Below, piece by piece: positions 21,923 through 33,587 of a DNA stretch of 64,000 nt. This stretch comes from Neolentinus lepideus HHB14362 ss-1. Its lineage: Eukaryota > Basidiomycota > Agaricomycetes > Gloeophyllales > Gloeophyllaceae. The notes under the pieces are model-generated. The model did not search any database, had not been told where the DNA came from, and saw nothing but the letters and a program-made list of their open reading frames with translations. The translations under genes and the position numbers were made by a program. The stretch is from NCBI GenBank assembly GCA_001632425.1, contig KV425551.1, forward strand, positions 482,996 to 546,995. The letters are read 5' to 3'. Each line of letters begins with the position of its first letter. Position 1 is the stretch's first letter.

Positions 21923-23562
21923 CTATGCAACCGCTATTGCCGGGATCTGAGCAGTTTCTGTGATTCCGCTCTCGGTGTCCAATACACTGGCACTCCTGGG
22001 CCCCATTGCCCTGCGCGGGCTGAGCAACCCCTTCTCCGCCGCGAAGGTCGTGCCACGAGTGTGGAATGCGGGATCCGAAGGCGGGACATAGAATTTGTCT
22101 ATTATGGGGATTTGTAAGAGGTTCATCTTCGGTGTAATGACGACCATGTTGTTGGTCTTGATCTCCATCCAGTCGGCTGAGATAGCGAAATAAGTAATGC
22201 GGACCAGGGGAGGAACTCTAGCACTTGCCTTTCTCGAATGTCAAAGGTTCACTCGCGATCTGTATTGTCTTTGGTGAGCTGTACAGTAATACGTGAAATA
22301 TTAATGTCTACCATGATGATATTCTCGCGCTTGTCTGCCTTTGACATCTTGTAATGTCCACCTTTAGCGTATTCGCTGAACATGGTGCCAGACGAGAACC
22401 ACTGAAGCTATTTGTCAGGACGAGCCATGGTCTATCGCAGGGTGGCACCTACGAGAGACGCTGCTTCGTCATGTCGTGACGAGATGTACCTCGTCGCAAT
22501 CACGCTCTCACCGTCAGTGACACAAAAGTTCATCAAGCTCGGCTGAAACACGCATTAAAGGTGGTTGAGGCAGTCAATGAATGAATTACCTCGTCAATGC
22601 CAGCATCCTCGGCTAGGGCGTTCAAGTGCGCTATCGTATCAAGCATGGCTTGCTTGAGAGTATTGGTTGCGAACGTCTTTGCATCTGCATCTGGCAACTG
22701 TGAGAATATTAATGTGATTTCTAAACTGTCATTGAGATAAGCTGCCACCTTGGACAGTAAGAGCGCAAACGCCCATTCAGAATCTAGTACTTGCGAGTTA
22801 GAAAAGTCTGTAGTCACTCCACAATGTACGTATGAACCTGTGTTTCCGTTGACGACATTGTATATTTCGTCCGGAAGGGCTGCCTGGATCTTCCGCTTGA
22901 TCTTTGGGAATTCCGCGATCCCGCCATTATGCATGAACTGCAAGTCGACCATGGTAGACGGTTCCATCTGCTACAAGTGTCATAGACTTACCATTAGTTT
23001 GCCATGAACGAAGGGATGGCAGTTATCGAGAGACAAGGACCCGGCGGTAGTCGCACGGACATGAGCACTGCGCATCACACCGTCAGAGTGCCGGCGACAA
23101 AGTAGACAAGAGGGCTTACAAAACAAGCGGTGACTTAATCTTCTCAGCTAGTCGTACAAGGTTTACATTATTCCATGCCTGTGGAAGGCAGATCAAGAAT
23201 CATTCCTTAGTGAGGGCGGACGCACAGGACTCACAGGTGTGACAGAAGTGAATATGCAAGGCTGGCTGCCCAGTTCCTCGTCATGTACAGAGTCGTACCA
23301 CCCTATACCGGACATGTGTTAGGATAGTTTGGATAACAGAGGGTGGTAGCTTATGCGCACCGACACCGAAACCATCTCCATTTATGGGCCGCCGTCGGTC
23401 AATGCGGAGACGGGAGTCAAAGGCTTGATTGATGATGGAATGGCATGGACGAGTCAAGAGCTAGATGTCATTGAGTAACTCTCAGAGCCAGCAGAACTGT
23501 CTGCTACTTACATGGCAGAGTTGCACTGCAGCAGTACCCTTGTAAATCACGAAGCGGCACAT
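21923..23562 (-). CDS. DUG3: DUG3-type class II glutamine amidotransferase
   Basis: Probable subunit of the cytosolic Dug1-Dug2-Dug3 glutathione-degrading complex. The protein begins MCRFVIYKGTAAVQLCH, exposing the Cys2 nucleophile typical of class II (Ntn) amidotransferases. It continues GDGFGVGWYDS, AHVRATTAGSLSLDNCHPFVHGKLM, FMHNGGIAEFPKIKRKI, DSEWAFALLLSK, and a C-terminal half with IATRYISSRHDEAASL and YKMSKADKRENIIMVASEPLTFEK. This order matches yeast Dug3/YafJ-like proteins, not the purine or asparagine amidotransferases. About nine short introns split the N-terminal two thirds; the last exon is 21923-22168. The MCRF start removes doubt about the 5' end. DUG1 and DUG2 are not in this window. 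Confidence 0.9.
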
Positions 23563-23906
23563 GGTCTCGAGAAGTCGAGAAGTAAAGTCACGGGTGGCAA
23601 GTTATTATGGGCTGACGCTGCTTAGATACCGCAGTAGCTTGTCGAAGCTGAGGCAATGCTCTAGTCAGAAATAAGTAGAACAGTGAGAATACAACCGTCA
23701 AGAACAAGTCAACGAGATGTGCACGAGTTGATCGCGCGCACTTCGGGTCAGAGTAAACCCGCAAGCTCCGGTTCTAATATGTATAATATTCAAGTAGAAA
23801 TGCTGCTACAAAGTACCCAGGCTAATACAATGTCCTGTTCATTTCTTCTTCGTTGTTCTTCTTTCATCCAGTCGTGTCCTTCATAATGTACAATGTCGCA
23901 AAATTT
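23563..23906. other. DUG3 upstream region
   Basis: About 345 bp between the DUG3 start and the stop of the phosphoacetylglucosamine mutase gene. It should hold the DUG3 promoter. No other coding or RNA feature seen. Confidence 0.45.
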
Positions 23907-25827
23907 TCACAGGAACTCCTTCGGCCTCTTGACAGGGTCACCGCCGGTCTCATCGTAGACAAGTCCAGCGACACGGAACGCCAGCTCTGGATATTTTCGC
24001 TAAGTCCCTCTTCATCGAGAGATAGCTTCATCGACGTACCATCCGCTTGGGCCTTCACTGTGGCTTCAGCATAAACCCTAACCACATCTTCGGTGCCACT
24101 GGGCCTAACAAAAGAGCGGCCACCATTGTATCGGCGAACAAGCTCCTCGATCTTCGCTTGAAGACCAGGCGGACTGACCAGCCTCCGTTCTGCGTCCTCT
24201 GTCTTGAAAATATTTCTGTCCCTCACGACAACCTTGACCAATCGGTTCGGTTTGTCAGAGTAAAGCGAATCCCATTCCTCCGCAGAGTAGGACTTGTGAG
24301 CGAGGACCACCTCGACGAGCAACATGTCCGACAGAGCGTCGCCCACGGTTTGATTGATGAGTTGCACCAGGTTCTTGAGATGGCCGAGAGCGGTCGACTG
24401 TGCAGGTGTCAATGGCTGGTAGGACGCCAGTTTGCCCTGAGTCTCAGGTGAGAACAAAACAGTGCCGTGACCATTGGCTTCGAAGTAGACTCCGACGTCA
24501 TAGTGTTCAGCAGCATGATGGAGATGCTTGACACCCGTGGGGACACATTTGACCGGCAGACGCTGAGCGAAATTTCAGCCAACGCCGCAGGTATTTGTCA
24601 ACAACAGACCAACCTCCACTAAATACTTTGTAGAAGCTCCGTTGGCGTATGCAGTCTGCACAACACCAACGTTAATCTTGCCCTCGAGACCAGCAGCCTT
24701 CACGAGCGCAACAATAAACGCGGCCACGAGAGCTGCGATCTTGTCTCCATCAAGCATATGAAACTGACTCCGTTCGTCCAAGTAAAAATAGATCAGACGA
24801 TCAGCATCACCATCGAGACTGCACGCGCGCTGTCCGGGCTTGAGAATAGACAACAATGAGGGCGGCAGCTTCTGCTGTGTCTTGACAAAGTCAGCACCGC
24901 ACTGGTCGTTCAGCGCACCTGGAGTCGTGGTAGCACCGTTCTCGAGAATGATTGGCAGCGTCTCGCCGAGGTGTTCCGCAAGAACGGCACCGGCCAACGC
25001 GCCAACGCCGTTAGCACAATCGATCAGGAGTGGAGTGATGGGTGCCTTTCCAGCCTACGCAAACCATATCAGATGTCTCCCTCCGTGCACAGAGCTGAGT
25101 GCTTACTACTAGCTTCTTGAATGCTCCGCTCAACTTCTGCATATACCCCTCCTCCGAATCATCTCCATACTCATCCTTAGTTCCCTTCGTATTCATCGCC
25201 TTCACAAGATAATGCAAGATCGGCGTAGTTGTGACACCAGCATTGCGCGCCTCCACTCCGATGGCCTTGAAGCCGTTTTCCAAGGCAAAGACGAGCGCGC
25301 CGCCGGAGGGCCGAGTGTCTCTGGCGTACACCACCCTAGCTGGCTTAGACAAATCGATCTTTGTCGCCTTGACGAGCGACTCCAGGGCGGAAAGGAAAGC
25401 GGGAGTGTCGGGCGCGTTAGCGAGTGTTGTTGCATGCGCCTCCCAGGAGGACTCGAGCATCTCGCCACGGGGATCGACAAGCTTCACACCATTGTCCTTT
25501 GGACGTGATAGTTAGCCTAATTAGCGGGAAATGCAGAGATATGCCTGTACGCACGGGCTCAGGATTGTGCGAGGCGGTCACCATGACTCCGATGACCTTG
25601 CCGTCTAGCTTCTTGCTCCGCAGACCTGCTAAGATGCCCACTCGGAACAGTACAGAGTCGAGCAATGCGCCCCTGGTATGCAAAACCGATCACCATAAGT
25701 GCTCAGTGCAACCGACGGAAACGTACAAAGTCCTAAACCCGGCCGTGCCATACTGGAAGTGCACATCTACTGGTTTCGGATACTCGTCGGATAGCGCTTG
25801 AATGGCTTCAACAGGCAAACCCGACAT
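23907..25827 (-). CDS. PCM1: Phosphoacetylglucosamine mutase
   Basis: Converts GlcNAc-6-P to GlcNAc-1-P for UDP-GlcNAc synthesis (chitin, N-glycans, GPI anchors). About 540 residues starting MSGLPVEAIQALS. All four hexosephosphate-mutase loops are visible: the phosphoserine loop VTASHNPEPDNGVK, the metal loop SLDGDADRLIYFYLD, the sugar-specificity loop FEANGHGTVLFS, and the phosphate loop VRPSGTEDVVRVYAEA. SxHNP with EANGHG is diagnostic for the GlcNAc-P mutase branch rather than phosphoglucomutase. The last intron (gtacgtcg...ccag) must be removed to give the C-terminus LAFRVAGLVYDETGGDPVK. Introns also lie near 24570-24600, 25055-25110, 25497-25555 and 25675-25725. An upstream in-frame ATG at 25887 is less likely. 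Confidence 0.95.
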
Positions 25828-26143
25828 GCTTGTAGCAAGCAGAGTGAAGTTGAATGCAGTCAGACGGTGAAGAGCGAAGGGAAACAAGAGTACTCACATG
25901 GACAAGCCACTGGCGCGTCTATTTATGAGACGCGTTACGTTCACGGTTCACGGCGGTGATATCGATCAATTCAGTGCAGAATGACAACACTCAGTCGGAA
26001 TTCGGAGGCTGTAAACACGATCGAGCGATCCATGCTTTGTTCCCCATCAGCAGTACTTCTTTTACAATCTCCTCGGGTATAATACAATCACTAAGATTAA
26101 TTTGATATGGAAATAGAGAATAGGATAACCGGAGGGATATAAT
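25828..26143. other. PCM1 upstream region
   Basis: About 315 bp between the PCM1 start and the DysF-gene stop; presumed PCM1 promoter plus a 3' UTR. No other feature seen. Confidence 0.45.
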
Positions 26144-27668
26144 CTAAGCGCAAGATCCAAAGTCTTTTGGCTGATCCCCATTATCTTGAGGCGAAGTTGA
26201 GAGAGACGTATTGCTTTCGGAATGGTTGGTCTTCTTCTGCTCCGTTACGTAGCTCCGGAATTCCCGTGCTATAAGTCTGTCTTCAATGCTGCCCTTACGA
26301 TATTCGTGAACAGAGTCCAGGTCAGGCAGCACGCCCGCTTGGTCTAGCTGCTGCATGAACCGCAGACGCGAATCGGGATAAATGAACATCCCAAAAAGTT
26401 GCCCAAACTAAAGCGAGCTTAAGTACAACAGTGCGAATGTGTAAATAAGACACGAGGACTCACCTTTACGCGTACAACAGGCGCGATGTATTCTAGATGA
26501 ACATGCGCAGCGGTGGTAAAGACACGGTTCACAAAAGCAACCTCAGACGGTAAAGGTTCTTCGTCTTCCGTCCACTTCCTCCATAACTGTTGTTGAGTAC
26601 TAGCGGAGTCAGACACACTGAGCAAAGAAGACACGGGCGACATGTGGTGAGGTAGTCCTAGCCACACTGCCCACAACTCCAACTTCCTTCTATCGCGCGG
26701 AAGTCGTTTCAGCATAGCATGACACCTCTGCCAGTCCATCTCCTGATCGCCTTTCCAGATACCAGTATCAATGCGTTCTCCGGTGGATTCCTTGTCGAAT
26801 GGCAGCCCCACAACCGAGGGATCGGGCGACGGCCGGACTGAAGACGGACCGCTGTTTTCGACGTCCTCAATGTCCCCAATCATCTTCCCTGTCACTGATT
26901 CGACTCTCCTCACCATCAGCCTCACCCATCTTCGCCTCCTAACCCAGCCTCCTGCATTAAATTTGCCCACTTCCGCGCGCCAGTAATGCCTCCGGAAGAG
27001 CCAATTGTACTCAAAACCATCATGTTGGACTTCACCATCTTCTCGCATGTCAATCATCCAGCACTGAGACACCCATTCCCAGGTGCCATCAGGAAGAGGG
27101 TACTCGGAGAGCTTGGTTATCTTCGGCTGGTGACGGCGTGCCTCGCGGACTGATGTTGACGTGGATGGGCCAGCGTAAGGGAGAGTGAAAGCAGGTGGGT
27201 CAGTTGGGAGGAGAGAGAGGCGCGAGTAGTAAGAAGATGAGAAGAGGGTTACCCTGTATACTTGAGCATGCGCATTCGGTGTAGTATAGACAGTGGTAGT
27301 TACCCTCTCTGATTCTCGTAAAGTATGGCCCACCGATACTGGTCCTTTGATGGATCCTCAGATACCACAGGCGAGTTGATTTGTACCTCTCCAATAGTTG
27401 ATGACCTAGACTGCGCAAGGCCAGCTGGCTGACTAGGACCCTCCGGTCCACCACCAACCAACAAATCACGTTTGATTCGGTCCTTTGGCTTCGAGTAGAC
27501 GTGGACAGATTGAAGCCAAGCAAGAGGACCCCTGCCGATCCTTTTGGCTATGGCTTGCCTGGCATCGTTCGCTTCGGTCGGGTCGTTCGCCTTCATCCAC
27601 GTCGGGGGCGGCGGCCCTTGCTCGACTACATGGTTGTCCTGCGACGGCACCTGGCTGTCGGAGCTCAT
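26144..27668 (-). CDS. DysF (dysferlin/peroxin) domain protein, Spo73/Pex23-like
   Basis: Product of about 460 residues. The N-terminus is charged and disordered (MSSDSQVPSQDNHVVEQ). A DysF-N motif follows (KDQYRWAILYENQRG, VTLFSSSYYSRLSLLPTDPPAFTL). The DysF-C half carries the repeated aromatic signature (YPLPDGTWEWVSQCWMIDM, DGFEYNWLFRRHYWRAEVGKFNAGGWVRRRRWVRLMVR). Further on are helical stretches and a Ser/Gln-rich tail (NHSESNTSLSTSPQD). DysF proteins in fungi include peroxisome/ER proteins of the Pex23-30 group and the spore-wall protein Spo73. I see no transmembrane span, which favours the soluble Spo73/TECPR1-like type. Two introns are inferred, near 27250-27300 and 26395-26465. It is divergent from HSCB with about 135 bp between start codons. 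Confidence 0.82.
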
Positions 27669-27802
27669 GGTGTACAAGATGCTGGAGATTTTAAGGAATG
27701 GGGCTAAGACATAGTCCTTATAACTAGTTACTCGGTGTCAAGTAGCGGACTGGTTTAGCATTTAATGGACGTGGGTAGCCACATGACGTCACTGACGCTA
27801 CC

Positions 27803-28643
27803 ATGTTTCGTTCTGCTCTACGCGCTGTCTTTGTTCGTGCACCGGCCTCTCGTGTATCTTCAATTCCAGCAAAGTGTATCTCTCCCAGAGTATTTGACGT
27901 CCGTCTTCATCGCTCTTTTACGTCCGCGCCATCGCCCTCGAAATGCCCACAGTGTTCTGCGCCTTTACCTACCCCCTTGCCTGCATGTCCGAAATGCCAA
28001 TACATCAATAGAGTGCCTTCTACGGCTTCTTACTATGAGCTGCTCGGCATAAAAGCAGGAACAAACCCGTTTACTGTGGATGCAATAGCCTTGAAGCGAC
28101 ATTTCCTACAAGAGCAGAGGGTTTGCCATCCAGATACTTGGTCAGGTCAGCCTAAGGTTGGTCGGATAAAATCTATATGAATTGGTCTATGTATTCAAAC
28201 TTCTGCAGGAGAAGAAAGATTTGGCAGACCACATGTCCTCGCTCGTCAACGAGGCATACAAGACACTTTTGGATCCCCTGCGAAGGATTCAGTATATCTT
28301 GAAGCTAGAGGGTTACGAGACATCAGAGTCCGACCAGTTAGATGATCCGGAGTTGATAATGGAAGTTATGGAGGAAAGAGAGCAGCTTGAAGAAGCCTCC
28401 GAGCAGGAACAGGTGGAGGAAATCAAGTCCCGCAACCAAGGTGGGTTTCATTCCCTCTGGTCATGATCGATTCTATGAGCTGATGAAAGAAAAGGGAAAA
28501 TAAACAATACCACCACTGAGATCGAGCATCTAGTAGGCAGTCGGAATTGGGATGAGGCGAGGAAGGCTGCTATTAGGCTCAAGTATCTGCAAGGCATACA
28601 TGACGCTGCCCAAGCATGGCCAAACTCTTTGTTCGACCATTGA
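27803..28643 (+). CDS. JAC1: Mitochondrial J-protein co-chaperone for Fe-S cluster biogenesis
   Basis: HSCB/Jac1 hands the Isu/IscU scaffold to mitochondrial Hsp70. The N-terminus is Arg-rich without acids for the first 30 residues (MFRSALRAVFVRAPASRV), like a mitochondrial presequence. A CPQC-x10-CPKC zinc-type module follows. The J-domain begins SYYELLGIKAGTNPFTVDAIALKRHF and contains the HPD tripeptide in RVCHPDTWSG. The Isu-binding helical domain comes after (LVNEAYKTLLDPLRRIQYILKLEGYE; ELIMEVMEEREQLEEA). The last exon ends AQAWPNSLFDH. Introns lie at about 28159-28207 and 28440-28498. The four-cysteine module resembles animal and plant HSCB rather than budding-yeast Jac1. Confidence 0.93.
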
Positions 28644-29027
28644 TTCTGCGTTATAGCTCACTTAGTCGGCGTAGACTACTTTATCGAGTATTAATGTCAT
28701 TGTATCTTGTACTTGCAGTCATAACTGCTTCACCTCCCGCCACTTCGGCCAAAACGAGAAAGAGGGTCATCTTTGCGGAAATCGGCAGATGCCGGTAATA
28801 CGAGATTTTTACATTCAGTTTCGGCTTCACAGCGCGTCTCTTCAGCAATTGCTCAGTTTATGTGTTGAAATCTCATCTGTCCTCTAACCCCTACTACCAT
28901 AAGGGTTTTAAAAAGTCTGGGACGAGTTTCAGCATCTGGCGGTAAGGCGAGGGGTCTGTATAATTGCAGTGCGTATAGTCCTGTCCTGATCGATTCCCCA
29001 GCTCTCTAGGTCGTTAGCAAGATCCTT
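28644..29027. other. Intergenic region, HSCB to RNA helicase
   Basis: About 385 bp between same-strand genes; presumably HSCB 3' UTR and the helicase promoter or 5' UTR. An acceptor-like pyrimidine tract just before 29028 leaves room for an upstream non-coding exon. Nothing else supported. Confidence 0.4.
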
Positions 29028-32000
29028 ATGCCAGTAAAGAGGTTGCTTTCGAAAAGGCTTCGCCTCCTCATGCAACAGAGCTCCTCCAGAAGACCCCAGC
29101 CGTCTGCGCAACCGAGTCTTAAACGATCGTTTGCCCAGCAAGCGTTTGCTCACTCCAATCCCGATTCACGCGACAACTTCTCCCCTCCGCCGAAGGTTCC
29201 AAAGGTAGATGCCTCTAGGGGTTCGTCGGTAGTCTCTCCAGCTTTCGATATGCCTCCTCCCTCGACCCCTAGTAGACGCACGCCGGGACACGCGTCCCGC
29301 TCCTCTGCCAATGCTTCCTGGCGATCGTCGAGAATGCCCGGTTCTGCCCCAGTCTCACGTCAACCTTCGCGAGAGAGGCGAAAAGGCAAGGCAAAGGCTG
29401 AGATCCCTGTGCTGAGCGAGCCTGTCAACGACGAACATTACATTCGTTCGTTGTACAAGGTCTCCCTCAAGTCGCATCAAGACGCCAATCCCAAGAGCTC
29501 ACTGGCAAACTGGATGATGAATAATGAGAGTAAACTACCAGAATATCTTACGAGCCCTGTTATTATTGACAGGCACCAGTTCCAAAGGTACGTCGTGCTG
29601 CGGGTCTTGTGTCTGCTTCCTCGTGTCTAACACCGACTCAGAGCTACAGTGGTTCTTAATTCTCTTGATCCCCCTATTATTGGGCAAGGTGACTCTATGA
29701 TCAGGAAGGACGCTGAAAGGTTGGCTGCGTTATCAGCCGTGATGCAGCTCATCGATAAAAACTTGGTAAATCTATTTCTTGCTGTCCTTCGTGTAGCGAA
29801 CCTGTCTAATCTGGCATAGTTTGAGAAAAAGTCATCCCCGTCGATCGCATCTGTCGGCCTTCCTGCGACGGTCACGCTCTCGGATGGCAGCGAGATCGAC
29901 TATGAGCGAGCTAGGCAATTCATGGACTACTATTGCCGTCGATTCAAGTTCATAGCACCCGATATCTCATTCAATCCTGCAAACGTACCGGGCGCGCGTG
30001 GGACGCAGTTTTGGGAGGCAGTGATGTACGTCGGTGGACGGCGAATCGGTATAGGCACCGGACCACAAAAGAAGGTTGCGCAGATACAGTGCTATTTGGA
30101 CGTCGTCCAGTATCTCCAAAGCTGCGACCCGGAACTCTGGAAGGAATTCGTCGTGGCTGCTAGGACGGGAAAGGACTTGGGCTTGGCACCGAGGGTCTAC
30201 TTCGGTGTGAGCGATCGTTTAGCCGATAACATCAGAGACTTAGCCGATGAAATTCGCCACAGCACTCTTTGGAGGAATTACGAGAAATCGCAATCGACAC
30301 AACGTTCGGGTGCAGTCAGCGCAGAGGACTCGGAGACGTCCATGTCGCGCCCACAACGCAGGAACCTTGTCGGCGCGTCTCCAGCATGGCTAGAGAGGAA
30401 ATCTGGGGAGTTGCTGCGGAAGCGCCAGGAGTACCTTAACAACCCTGCTACTGAAAAGATGCGACAAACTCGTGCCGTTCTCCCTGTTAACACAGTTGCT
30501 CCCAAGATTCTTGAGCATATCCGCGACAACGACGTGACTATCTGTATGGCCACTACGGGATCCGGAAAGACCACGCAGATTCCCCAGTTGATTCTTGACG
30601 AATGGATCGAGCAAGGGAAGGGAGCCCACTGCAACATCATTTGTACGCAGCCTCGTAGGCTAGCCGCGGTGAGCATTGCAGAGCGTGTCTCAAAGGAGAG
30701 GGATGAGAAATGCGGAGAGGGGTCCATTGGGTACAGCGTACGGTTCGAGGCCAAACCACCCCGTGACCACGGTTCAGTCACTTTCTGCACCACCGGTATC
30801 TTCTTCAAGAGGATGCAGTCAGCGCTGCTCGAGGGATCTACGGATCTTGATAACGTGACGCATGTTATTGTCGACGAAGTGCACGAGCGCTTCGTAGACA
30901 CAGATCTACTCCTCGTAGTTTTGAAGAGGCTCTTGGCTGACCGGAAATTGAAGGGCAAGCCCTTGAAGGTCATTTTAATGAGCGCTACCATCGAACCTCA
31001 GCTCTTCCAGGAGTACTTTCCTGACGAGAAGGGGCAGCCCGCTAGTGTCATTGAGGTTCCTGGACGTGCATTCCCTGTGGATAAATTCTTCCTAGGCGAC
31101 TTCCTCTCTCAGCTGCAGGCAAATCCGGCTGCTAACTGGGTGTTCCAAGACCAGACGGTAAGGAAATACATCGACCAGGAGATGAGGGACTTTCCCCCCG
31201 CCGACTCGCAGTCGACAACTCGCCTGATCAATGAAGACCTGGATCTCCCGCACCCGCTTATTGCGCTCACCATTTCTCATGTTCTGCAACGCTCGGATAA
31301 CGGTCATGTTCTAGTATTCCTTCCTGGTTGGGATGATATAACGGCCGTGCAACGGCTCCTTCTGGAACGTTCGTGGCCATTGAACTTCTTGGATCAAAGC
31401 AAATTCAGCATTCATCTCTTGCATTCCACAATCCCCCTTGCTGAACAGGAGGTTATATTCGACCCTGCGCCTGAGGGCGTGCGACGTATCATCTTGGCAA
31501 CTAATATTGCTGAGACGTCCGTCACCATCCCGGATGTTGTATACGTCGTAGATACTGGCAAAGTCAAGGAACAGCGGTATGACCCAGAGAGGCGCATAAC
31601 TTCGCTTGTGTCTGCATGGGTCGGCTCTTCTAACATTCACCAGAGAGCCGGACGTGCTGGGCGTCACCGGCCCGGTCAATATTTCGGCCTCTTGAGCAGA
31701 CAGCAGCTTGAAGTCTTGCAACCGTACCAAACTGTTGAGATGAAGCGCGTGGATCTGAGCAACATAGTCATGCATGTTAAAGCCCTTCAATTCCCTGGTA
31801 TGTCTGTTGAGGAGGTCCTCTCGGCTGCGATAGAACCTCCGGCGCCGGAACGTGTAGCCGTGGCTATCAAGGACCTGGAAATGGTGGGAGCTCTTGACCG
31901 TGACCAGAGCCTTACTTCCCTGGGACGAGTACTCTTGCAAATCCCGGTGGACGTACAACTGGCCCGACTTGTGCTCTACGGCGTTTTCTTCCGTTGCGTT

Positions 32001-33182
32001 GACCATGCGTTGACTTTGGCCGCAATTATGGGGAACCGTGATCCATTCGTCGCCCCTATGCATGCACGAGAAGAAGCTCATAAAAGAAAGCACTTCTTTG
32101 CATCCCGGGAGTATCGCTCTGACGTGCTGGCAGCTCTGAATGCTTACAATGAATGGGCGCGCCTGCAAGAACGGGGACATTACATTGTCGCGAACAGGTT
32201 CTGTGTGGAGAACTTCTTGTCGAAGCCGACGTTGCTCTTGATTCAGAAAACGCGAAACCACCTGCTGCAATCCCTGTTCAATTCTGGTGTCATCCAAGTA
32301 TCCATGATCAACGACAGATCGCTCGGTAACACCAGAGGCAGATCGGTCCCACCTGAGCTCAACGCCAACCAAGAATCTCGTCCCGTGTTGGTCGGCCTCA
32401 TCGCGATCGCGTCGCAGCCTAAGTTCGCCGTTCGTACATCCGATGTCACATATCGCACGCAACAAGATAAGGTACGTTTTGTCACGTTCACACAGGTGCA
32501 TACAGTGGGTTGATTTCTCAAAAATTAGAATGTGAACATCCACCCGTCCAGCGTTAATTTCCGTCGTAGAGATAAATTCGATAAAGAACTTGAAGGTGAA
32601 GAGCGACAACTCTATGCTTATGTGGAGAAGCGACAGAACTTAACTGCGGCCGGATCGGGAGGAAGTCAAGCTCAGAAGTACATGGTCACAACTACCAGGA
32701 TCGATCCTTTGATTTATATCCTGTTCGGGGCCTATGAGACTAGGGCCACGTCGCAGGGTCTCGAATGCGATGAGTGGTTACCCTTGGTGGGCGACCTGGA
32801 GGTTCTCGACGACGTACGGAGGTTAAAGAGTCGCATAGAACATTGTCTGCTACGTGTCTTCGAAGGAATTGTCGCCACTCAGAACAAGGGCTCGAGTGGC
32901 AGGCCCGTCAGCGAACAAGAAGACGAGAGCACAGTATTGGATTTCGAAGGAGCACGGCCCTTGTCCTCCGTCGAGGTGCGCGAGCTGGGTATCTATACCC
33001 AGCAAGTGGTCCACATACTGGGAGGCTACAGCGACCAGGCGAATTCGCGTGGTAATTCCCGCGCGGCTACCCCTGTCAGTGGATTGTGGTCGCCCATGCC
33101 ACGAGTCCGAGACTTAGTCTCTGGTCGTTCTACACCGTACAATTCAAGACCTAGCACTCCAAGTCGGTTGGGACGGAGATGA
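29028..33182 (+). CDS. DEVH-box RNA helicase of the DEAH/RHA family
   Basis: Large ATP-dependent RNA helicase of about 1,330 residues. The first ~150 are disordered and basic (RSSRRPQPSAQPSL-like, SRQPSRERRKGKAKAE). Two dsRNA-binding-like segments follow (residues ~150-190; then GTQFWEAVMYVGGRRIGIGTGPQKKVAQIQCYLDVVQYL). The helicase core has motif I ATTGSGKTTQIPQ, Ia CTQPRRLAAVSIAERV, II DEVHER, III MSATIEP, V ATNIAETSVTIPDV and VI HQRAGRAGRHRPGQ. Then come a ratchet/HA2 region (PAPERVAVAIKDLEMVGALD) and an OB-fold (NVNIHPSSVNF; MVTTTRIDPLIYILFGAYE). The C-terminus is Ser/Arg-rich (SRPSTPSRLGRR). The order resembles DHX9/DHX36/DHX57-type enzymes rather than spliceosomal DEAH proteins. Introns lie near 29588, 29765 and 32472. 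The start could also be the in-frame ATG 42 bp downstream. Confidence 0.9.
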
Positions 33183-33587
33183 GACCGTTGTACAAGCTAA
33201 TTTATGATCGTTTCGCGACCTCTAAATCGCTGCTCTCTTTGTTTGGATGTTATGTAGCATATAGTCGCATATTATTTCGCTAATCACTGCCAATGTATAT
33301 TTCGTTTCGCCGCTCATGTTTTTGTCTTTGTCCGAGTCCTCGATCGGTAGTAGTCGTTGGCCTGTACCTTGAAGATGATTGGCTGAAGTAGGATCTCGGA
33401 GGAGTAATGGCCACGTGCTGCGCTCGAGAACACGATCCATTAATACGCCACTACAGGCTGCACACTGCAATAAGCCTGCAGCATACTCCCTACGGCTTGT
33501 ACAAGTGTCCTAAGTCCTCTGTATCTAGCCGAGCAGGTCCTCTATTTCTCGACTGTTAGCCTTGGCGTGTAGCGCGTAGTCGCAAAG
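33183..33587. other. Intergenic region, helicase to AP-2 alpha
   Basis: About 405 bp between same-strand genes. It holds 3' UTR-like AT-rich sequence and the AP-2 alpha promoter. No additional feature seen. Confidence 0.45.

Noticed and set aside
31311..32609. 432-codon open frame on the minus strand
   Set aside because: It lies wholly antisense to the helicase core and OB-fold region, where all helicase motifs are in frame on the + strand. It has no domain and is a codon-bias shadow.
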